Shown: positions 56,241 to 64,000 of the stretch, piece after piece
Layout: each line of letters opens with the position of its first letter
Numbering within the stretch: the stretch's first letter is position 1
Assembly: GCA_911728435.2 (NCBI GenBank)
Contig: OU452211.1
Location: 4,030,001 to 4,094,000, forward strand
Origin: Apoderus coryli
Lineage: Eukaryota > Arthropoda > Insecta > Coleoptera > Attelabidae
Length of the DNA: 64,000 bases
Direction: 5' to 3'
Notes under the pieces: model-generated
The model's input: the letters and a program-made list of their open reading frames with translations, nothing else
Databases searched by the model: none
What the model was told of the DNA's origin: nothing
Made by a program: the position numbers and the translations under genes

Positions 56241-58319
56241 CAAATAAATAACAATCATGGCATACCTGTTGGCCTATGTGTTAACGTTTACTCTTCGTAA
56301 TCGTCAGACTGCGAGTTCAAAACTGGACCATGGAACTTTTTTTTATTATTACTGAAATAGTAGCCGGTCTGTGGCTGACAAAATATTAATATTTGACGTG
56401 ACAAATGTTATTGTAAACAAAACTGCAGACATAACGGATACATTTAAATTGAGGAGGATGCTCAAAATGGCAACTTTCTCTCATTAATAGAGATACAAGA
56501 AATGTATCGATATATTAAATTCGATCTCAATTTCTTTTATTAGTAGAAAACCTATTTTTAAGGACTGCAACTGAGTCTATTTGCCTCTTGTACTTAATAA
56601 AATAGGTGCTCCACGATTTTTAAATTAGATTGGCATCTTTTATCTTCCCACAGTTCATTCAAATTCCTTGTTATTGCCTCTCCTAGTTATTTAATTTGTT
56701 CCAATTGCGAGAGATGAATTTGACAGTTTTGCTTGCATTATTTCGTTTTTTAAAACCAATTCTATTCCGATCCGTCAATTGCTTTGCTTTAATAAAATAA
56801 ATATTCAAGGATACACATGTTTCGTTTGTTAAACTTGAGTTTATTATGGCTTCTTCTTTGCATTGTGATTTAGAGCTCTGTTGTGAAAGCTCAATAATGG
56901 CACGTCAAAGAGAACGTGGATATAAAGTCAAAACAAATTTCGTTCCCTATATTCTAGATACCATAATAGCGGAATTAGAATTCTTTGCGGTTTCGCTTTG
57001 AAAGTTATAACAAGCAGCTTATTTATATACAGGGGACTCAGGTTTTTGTAACAGGACAACTTTTTTAAAATGAAAATCCTATAGGTACAAACATATATCC
57101 GTCGAGGTTTTGTTTCTCAGAACTCAAGATCTGGGGTTGTTGAGGATTTTCAAAACCTAAAAGGTGGTACATTCTTAGGGTTCGTACTGAATTTGAGCCT
57201 CTCAAACTCTTTTCTGCACCCCTCTTCTTGCTAGTAAATAATTTAGAATCTCAGTTTAATTTAGGATATTTTTTGTATCATTTTCCAGTACTGTACTGGA
57301 GAGAAATGAAATTTATTTCTAATAGAACTGTATTTTTTAAAAAGAGACTTTTGAAATTTAGGATTAGTTAAGCCAATTAAAATTGAGGATTTTTTTGTAT
57401 TATTTTAGTACAACATTGAATCCGGAACCTAATATGGGATGGGATAAAAAGCTGAAAAGCATCTGGGAGCTTTTCAGCAATCCCAATGAGGATTTTGAAA
57501 AAGTACGTGGTTTACAAAAATCCCCTTGTCATAAAAATCTCCATGTAATGTTTGTAACAAGGAAATAAAATTTTAAAAGCGTTTCAATGTAGTAGAAAGA
57601 ACTCCCACTTGGATATATCATTTAGGTAGACATTAACGCATCACACATCAATCTTGGAGTTAAGCTGCAATTTTCCGTAGCCGAGTTTTGCCAACAAAAA
57701 GAATAAAAGAAGACGAAAAACCAGAACATCCTTATACAAACTATTTTTACGACAAATAGTTCGCCATCAATCTACGTCAGCCAAACTTTTACCACTGCGT
57801 ATTATACAAGAGGTATCATTTATTAAACGAATTTTGAACTTCAAAAGAGAAAGCTATATAATTATATTTTGTTACACATATATAATATATCAAAGTCATT
57901 GAAACAGAGAACAAATAACCACTAAATGCATTCAGATGTGTTATTTGGAGAGCAATAAGAGTTTAAAATAACTTAACTAACAGGGATGTACTAAGTTACA
58001 TAGTGAATTTCAGGCGGACCCTAACTTATCACTAAAAACCCTTTCCGAAAATTATTAATATGATTGATTGAATTAATGAAAATCTCGATAGGCAGTTCTT
58101 TGAAGGTTCTCATGTTATCCTGAAACTGGATTGTATACTTTTCCAAATTTGAATTGAGGTCAATTAATTGGGAATCAACATATTCAAATTGGGAATTCAT
58201 CATCTGACGAATCTGGGATTATTCAGAATCAAATTGAGTCTAATTTCGAGATTTCATAAATTTAATGCGGAAATAATTTAGTGGAACATGTCAAACTATA
58301 AGAAACGAGCAAATTATAA
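56241..58319. other. AT-rich spacer, possible orphan exon near 57410
   Basis: After TATTATTTTAG at about 57407 a plus-strand frame reads LNPEPNMGWDKKLKSIWELF and SNPNEDFEKV, which looks protein-like, but 57451-57478 is also a 10-bp hairpin (GCTGAAAAGC/GCTTTTCAGC). I cannot identify it. ATACAGGGGACTC near 57028 is a transposon-like end. Confidence 0.3.
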
Positions 58320-58961
58320 TTATTATTAGCTGTTGAGTTAGCTTGGCGAGGTGGTGAACCGGCTGATTGCCTTATAGATTATTTCACGATTGAGAAAAAT
58401 AATGGTGGAACGCCAACCAACAGAATTGAATAAAATCCAATATTCAGTAAAACATGCCAAGGAGGATCGAAAAGTTGTACAAATAGTAAGTGGCTTGTTC
58501 CAAATATTGCAAACGAAAGTGCATGCCCTGTTCGGTTATTCCATAAATTATTGTCCATTCTTGAGACCAAATCGTTTCTGGAAATTCGAAAGTGACACAT
58601 GGTTTGACAATATACCGGTAGGCAAGAACACAATTAATATGTGGACCAAATCATCCGCGCAAGCTATTGGTTTGGACACTAAGTGTAAAAAGATATCCAA
58701 TCATTCGAACAGATCAACTGCAGTTAGCCATTGGCAAATAAAGGAATTCCTGAACAGCAATTAATAAAAATAACAGGACATAGCAGCTCTAATTCAATTA
58801 AACCGTACTTGAATATTAACCAAGAACGCCATGGTGATATAATCAACACCATGCGAGGAATTTCTTCAACAGTGGAAATTAACAATCCGTCAACTTCAGC
58901 AAACTCTTCTTCCAATTTAACATTTACCAATTGTACTTTTCACAACTGTAGTTTTAAATAA
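58320..58961 (+). pseudogene. Crypton-type tyrosine recombinase, C-terminal catalytic part
   Basis: Three plus-strand segments in alternating frames join in the order of ZMYM/QRICH1/KIAA1958-type recombinases. AVELAWRGGEPADCLIDYF (from 58329; catalytic Arg) is followed by SKTCQGG (beta-hairpin Lys) after a TAA. WFDNIPVGKNTINMW and ISNHSNRSTAVSH (H-x-x-R) lie in the second frame. ANKGIPEQQLIKITGHSSS and IKPYL (His and the nucleophile Tyr) lie in the third, ending LTFTNCTFHNCSFK with TAA at 58959-58961. All five catalytic residues are recognisable, but at least two frameshifts and one stop break it. Confidence 0.75.
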
Positions 58962-59095
58962 AAATGAATAATATTTGTTTGATTAAAACTAATACATTTT
59001 GTTGAGTTGAGAGTTGATTGACAATCAAATTTTTGATATCTACAAAGTAAAAAATTATCTTATCGAATACTCCTCGGGCATTGATAAATACTCCA

Positions 59096-59175
59096 AATTT
59101 TGTCATAGAGAATCCTTCAAGCAAGTTGCTCAAGGATAATAGCAACACGCTTTCGGCATTCTCTATGACAAAATT
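59096..59175. repeat. 18-bp perfect inverted repeat
   Basis: AATTTTGTCATAGAGAAT (59096-59113) and its exact complement (59158-59175) enclose 44 bases, just downstream of the Crypton remnant. Confidence 0.7.
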
Positions 59176-59269
59176 GTCTCGGTATTATCAAGACCCTAGG
59201 GGTATTACTACTGACAATATTATAAAATACTAAAACATTAATACTAAATAAAGGGTGCTTGATATCGCG

Positions 59270-59640
59270 ACATGATAACACAGTTCTTCTTACCGAAATT
59301 GGATGATATTGATGTGGCCAATATGTGGTTTATACGACGGTGCCACATGCCATACAGCCCGTGAAACCTTTCAATTACTGCATGAGACATCTCGTGTACT
59401 CTCTCGTTTCGGTGATCAGAATTGCCCCTAGAGATCGTGTGATTTAACACCATTAGATTCCTTTATATGGGGTTATTTAAAATCACAGGTCTATGGAGGA
59501 GATACAAGGCTGCATCAACGAAATTGAACCAGATTTATGGAGAATGGTCATGGAAAATTTCGACAAACGAGTGCGTATGTGTATGCAAAGCCGTGGGGGC
59601 CATTTGCCCGATGTGTCATTCCAAAAATAATCCAACCCTT
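59270..59640 (+). pseudogene. Mariner-like transposase fragment 3, C-terminal half
   Basis: Plus strand: QFFLPKLDDIDVANMWF, then in shifted frames CHTARETFQLLHE, CDLTPLDSFIWGYLKSQVYG and finally RGGHLPDVSFQK. These are the C-terminal hallmarks of insect mariner-like transposases (QQDGATCHTA, LTPLDFFLWGYLKS-VY, RGGHLPDVIFHT). Two frameshifts are needed. It lacks the N-terminal DNA-binding and first catalytic regions. Confidence 0.75.
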
Positions 59641-61529
59641 CAAAAATTAATTTTATTGGTAAAAAGAAATTAGTTTTAGCGTAAATAAGCAATTTTGAAC
59701 GATTTTATAAAAAACTTGCACAACGGTTAACAACAACATTGGAGTCACGATCCTTAGTCATTTAACGGCGTTGATTACTATCATTTCCAACTTTTATCGG
59801 CGATACTCACTTTGTCACTCTCACCAGTTAGAATGTGTGACATTTGCTGTGACAAATTTCTTTTTACACCAGCTTACAATCATAACCAAGTTTGTTCAAT
59901 TACTTGGTTAAACTTAGAGCTATATGGAGCCAACTTCAATAAAAAAAGTTTTCCGCGTTTCTTCATTTCGAAACACTTTTGTATTGTGGTGTAGAAACTT
60001 AGTTGTCTAGACACAGGGTGTCAAAGGTTCAAATTCATTGTAAAACGCATTTAAATATGTTTTTCCAATTTATATATTCTTTAAAAAAGTCCTATTTTGA
60101 CGTAAAGAATATTTTTAAAAAATTGTCCCATGATGCTAAATTTTAAGTTCCATGTTATTTTTTGATTAAAAAAATAACATTTTATGGATCTAAAGTGAAA
60201 GGTTTTGCTCAATTTGAAGTTGGAAAGTTATAGATATCTCTTCCAGTATTCACCAATATCGACTCAAATTGCGCTCTATAACTCAAAGGTCCACAAAATT
60301 TAAAAATGAAAAAATAAAAACTTCCATATAACTTGTTTAATTCAAATAAGAATTAAAATGTATAATAAAGAAATGTGTACGTAAATACTGTACGCAACAC
60401 GCCCGAAAATAGTTTTTTTGGACTTTTAGAATTTTGTCTATTCGTCCAAAAAACCTATTTTCCGGACTTGTTACGTAAATTACTATTACATCACGATTTT
60501 TCCGGACGCAAATTCCTTTTTATGACTAATAAATCAAGCTACCTTTAATAAAAGTTCAAGGATGATATTATAGGAACATTTCTTATGATATATGAATTTC
60601 AGGAATAGACATATATTACATTTCAGCAATATGGAGTAGCTAACACAAGGTATTGAGAGTTCTTTAACCTATAAATTTTATATATTTATTTCGACACAGA
60701 CATGTTTCGGAGGGTATATACGTATCTACCTAACGTTACTTATTGGACATGCATATTGTAAATTCTAAATATAAATGTTTTGAGATATATATAGAAGAAA
60801 ATCCGTAGATGAGAATGAATAAGGTGTCTATTTCATAAAAGCAGAATGAATGAGCATCGTTAAACCATGTAATTTGTAAGTGCCGTTTGGGAAAAGCTAC
60901 TAAAATATCCATGTCAGCTTTTCTAGTAAACTATAACAGTAACGTTACGCATCTTTTACGGCCGCTTATTTATTTATTTATAAATTTAACAGATGAATGT
61001 CCTGTACAATGTTTGACTGAATTAAGTTTCCGAAGGATCGCTATTAAAGGCAGCAAAACGTTACATTTATTGAATTTTGATGAAGAGACACTAAAATCTC
61101 TGAAACGTTGCATGTACTGAATTGCTGAAGTTTCTCTTTGGGAGTTCCCTGCCTAATGAACCACAAGCTTACGGTTTTATATACTGTTATATGTTCGGTT
61201 ATCATTTTGATCTGAATAATAATCAACAAATATGCGATATATCAATTTATGTTGCTGATTATATTAAAGCTCTTTAATAAAAAAGCAAAAGCTTTCGGAA
61301 TTTGGTTTATTTGGATATTGATGTGTTTTTTAATACCATTTCTTAGATTAAAAAAGTGTTTTTTAGATAAATATTTGTTGTTGTGTTTGACTTTGTTTAT
61401 TTTTCCGATTGTAATGTTTGTATTATTTGTAATATTGAAACGTTATGTATTTATGTTAATTTTATCGTTTTGTAATGTACCTGCCCAGTAATTCTTATTC
61501 GTTAAGTCAATAATGCTCTATTATAAGCC
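59641..61529. other. Spacer, half hammerhead-like motif at 60690-60715
   Basis: CACAGGGTGTC near 60014 is a transposon-like end. At 60690-60715 the minus strand reads CTCCGAAACATGTCTG, the 3' half of the hammerhead-like motif, but CTGATGA is missing. No gene recognised. Confidence 0.4.
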
Positions 61530-61810
61530 CTCCTTCTGGCAAAACTGTTTAACAAGTCGTTGAGTATGGGCAGCTTTAGAAGACAATAATTCTACCCATA
61601 TTTAAATCTTAGGATTTATGCTTCCCATACTGTCGAAGAGAGAGAGATTTTCTCACCGAAACAGTATGGTTTGCTGGAAGGTAGAGGCACTTAACCGGCT
61701 TTGTTAGGGTTTGCGAACGACATAAACAAGGCTTTTGATAGAAAATGCTTTGTTTCTTCAGTCAGTTTATATCGACATTTCTAAGGACGTCGACACCATC
61801 TCACTCTCTC
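61530..61810 (+). pseudogene. Short decayed non-LTR reverse transcriptase
   Basis: Plus strand: KLFNKSLSMGSFRRQ, then FSPKQYGLLEGRGT, ALLGFANDINKAFDRKCF and VSSVYIDISKDVDTI. They follow the finger, QYGFLEGRST and YIDISKAFDTI blocks, with frameshifts between. Confidence 0.6.
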
Positions 61811-62799
61811 AATTTTGCTACAGTACAAATTTGGTTACCTGTCAGTTGTTCCTGTTTTTTGGATTAAAAATTCAACTGCAAAAATACCGGGTTGGTGACA
61901 TAGATTAAGGCAAATGCCTGTAATAGGTCATCTCGAAAACTGACTTCCAGAGGTGCTTCAGGATGTGGAAGCACAGATGAAGTTCATTCTTCTTTTGCAA
62001 TAAATTTATAAACATTTTCGAAGATTAACAAATTTGTTTAGTTTTGTAAATAAATGCTATAATTTTAGTTCATTTTATTTTCAATCAAATTACAAAAACA
62101 GACAGTAATTACACATTAGGTAAATTTCCCATTACAATAATTATTGTAGTTTGTTTGCAAATAACTTAAAAACGTTCATTTATTTTAGTATTTTAATCAT
62201 GCCCAAGTAACAATTCAATTTATATGCAATTTTGTTGAGTGTAATTTAAATTCAATATTTTTTCACATTAATTGCTACTGCTACGCCCGTATAGAATTCG
62301 GAACAGTTGGAAAATGGGGGTTTTCAGTTTAATTCATAAAAAATAAATTAAAATTTCAACCACTGTTCGTACAAAACTTACAATCATATACTAGTTGAAG
62401 CTTAGTTCAGATAATTTTTCAGTATTTCTTGAGTTACATATTATACTCATGCAGGAGAAACTGCTAAATAGCCCATACGAGGAGGCCGGTTTCAGCATAC
62501 GCTTTCTTAGTAACCAACAATGCAATGGGCTAAATAATCAGAAATGGCACTGCGGTATACAATTAGCATTTCATAATTAATTTAAAAGGTCGTGCAACTA
62601 TAAGTTCTCTTCGTAAATTTTGGAAATTGGAATCACATAGTCTGCCGATCACCACTGATGAGTTGAGCATGGCAGTGTGAGTCAAATTTCCATTATAATT
62701 TTAATCTGGTTATATTATGTAACAAGCAATGTATAAATATAGATGATTGGATTGGTTCCAGCTGTGGAAACTCAGGTTATCTTGAATAGGATTCAGGGC
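61811..62799. other. AT-rich spacer
   Basis: No recognisable gene. The open frame at 62395-62580 has no known domain. Confidence 0.35.
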
Positions 62800-63330
62800 A
62801 GGTATCAGCAGATTTCTCTCAAAAAAACCGTAAGAGACTCGATATATTTAATGTTCGTACTTTATAAAAGCTTTACCAAAACGCTTACTTGGAAAGGGCT
62901 TTGGGAATACGGTTGTTAAGTGCAAAGCTATCTGCTATAGAGTGTCAAAAATGGCTGGCTATTACTGGTGCTTTATCCAACACATGTCATTATAAATAAA
63001 TACTCCTCGATTCCTCCTTTTTTTACATACAGATTATACCATACCCATAAGGCATATATGGAAGACAGGAGACAACTGGTTCCCAATGAAAGCCACAGCA
63101 TTTTGAACGCTATGACCTGCCTTATTTCGTAGATCCATGGGAGGATGATACAGACTGCAGATTATTGCTGATTCTCTGATCGTTCAATAACATACACAGG
63201 TACACATGATGAAGTTTACGGAACCAGAGTCATAACAAGCATTTATCTGGCCTCGCAAATGTCTGCAGTTCAGGCATATAATCTGGCCATTGATCTAGGT
63301 GCTCAAGTTCATTAAGATCCACATTAAGAA
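62800..63330 (+). pseudogene. Decayed non-LTR RNase H region
   Basis: Pieces in plus-strand frames: WLAITGALSNT near 62950-62985 (compare LAITGA-RTTPT), DPWEDDTDC near 63135, GTHDEVYGTRVITSI (compare AGVYG-----S--LG) and FQAE-like AVQAYNLAIDL. They are ordered as in R1/Jockey pol between reverse transcriptase and RNase H. Strongly decayed. Confidence 0.45.
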
Positions 63331-63603
63331 TATTGTAGAGCTCTGGGACAAAAGTAATCTGATCCTGGTTTGACATCCTGCCATCCTGTTTTAGAGGTGA
63401 ATGAAACGGCTATAATATCTGAAAAGAGAGGAGGCTGAAGGGAGTTTATTAATACATCGAAATCAAGAGCACTCAGTGTAATTTGAATCAATTTGAGGAT
63501 AGACCTTTCCTTTTTGAAGCTGTAACCATCAGCTGCGCTAACAACTAAGTTCCAAATAACATTATACGATTGACGACGAGAATTTAAATTGTACAAACAC
63601 ACA

Positions 63604-63758
63604 CAGGGTGATCCATCTTGAGTGGGATATTCAAGGTTCTTGGGAACTACAAAAAGTATGTTTATGGAACTTAGGGGTACGGTATTACCGCACCCTTAAG
63701 TTTCAGAAACATACCTTTTGTAGCACTTTCACTAGCCCAGTCAGGATGAACCACCCTG
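63604..63758. mobile_element. Fully palindromic hairpin MITE
   Basis: The 155 bases fold into two arms of about 77 bases with roughly three quarters identity. The left arm starts CAGGGTGATCCATCTTGAGT and the complement of the right end is CAGGGTGGTTCATCCTGACT. Both share CTACAAAA, GTATGTTT, GAACTTA and GGGT. It represents the TACAGGGTG-type termini scattered across the window. Confidence 0.75.
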
Positions 63759-64000
63759 AATAGTTTTGATTTTTTAACTTTGTATATGGGTTTACGTATA
63801 GTTATGAATATGTAATTTGTGCAATGCATAAAGTATGCATGTCATTGATTTTTTTGAAATATTTTAAATCCCAAATGGAAAAATTTATTGCAATGTACAC
63901 GTTTTAATTTGCGCCTATATGTTTTTCAGTATCGGTTTACCGCTATATTATTGCATTTTTATTGCTTTTTAGACAAACACAACTCAACTTGTTGAAAATA
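63759..64000. other. AT-rich end of window
   Basis: Nothing recognised. Confidence 0.4.

Noticed and set aside
60690..60715. Seventh hammerhead-like motif
   Set aside because: Only the GAAACATGTC half is present; CTGATGA and a clear stem II are missing.
1..64000. CRISPR arrays, bacterial operons, rRNA genes
   Set aside because: No regularly spaced repeats, no ribosome-binding-site organisation and no rRNA-like sequence were seen.

Overview
The window is AT-rich eukaryotic DNA with introns and looks like an insect genome, possibly a beetle (the order is inference). The evidence is two spliced host genes with insect-type products, a dense mix of non-LTR retrotransposons, BEL/Pao, Tc1/mariner, pogo, piggyBac and Crypton relics, and many short terminal motifs of the TACAGGGTG type. 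There is no sign of prokaryotic gene organisation.

Host genes. (1) 44-3320, minus strand: a five-exon Golgi 2-O-sulfotransferase of the Pipe/uronyl-2-sulfotransferase family. All splice sites and phases agree and give a 340-residue protein. The usual PAPS-binding lysine and the catalytic histidine are both replaced, so it may be a pseudoenzyme. (2) 7338-10566, plus strand: a two-exon Kintoun (DNAAF2, PIH1 family) dynein-assembly factor of 726 residues. Two weaker candidates for host first exons lie at 17179-17217 and 32750-33180.

Mobile DNA. The most complete element is a non-LTR retrotransposon at about 18182-22350 (PHD-finger ORF1, endonuclease plus reverse transcriptase ORF2, TAAA-type tail) with one frame break. 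A diverged, doubly truncated relative lies at 30379-31735. At least ten other decayed non-LTR pieces are recognisable, many of them reading on the minus strand. DNA transposon relics include a complete-ended pogo-like element (13695-14678), three mariner-like transposase fragments, a piggyBac-like fragment carrying a nested hairpin insertion, a Crypton-type tyrosine recombinase and several MITEs. A deleted BEL/Pao element sits at 27540-28556.

Most unusual signal. Six copies of a hammerhead-ribozyme-like core (YTGATRA, a small hairpin, then GAAAC) occur in three different repeat contexts: a fold-back at 14693-15046, an isolated copy at 15212-15243, a fold-back at 42513-43010, and the loop of a perfect 64-bp inverted repeat at 44450-44635. 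That last copy has a ten-pair stem I and a paired C3U/G8A change in the core. Such motifs are known from Penelope-like retroelements, but no Penelope reverse transcriptase was recognised here. All copies have one extra nucleotide before stem II, so activity is unproven.

The rest is AT-rich sequence in which I recognise no gene.
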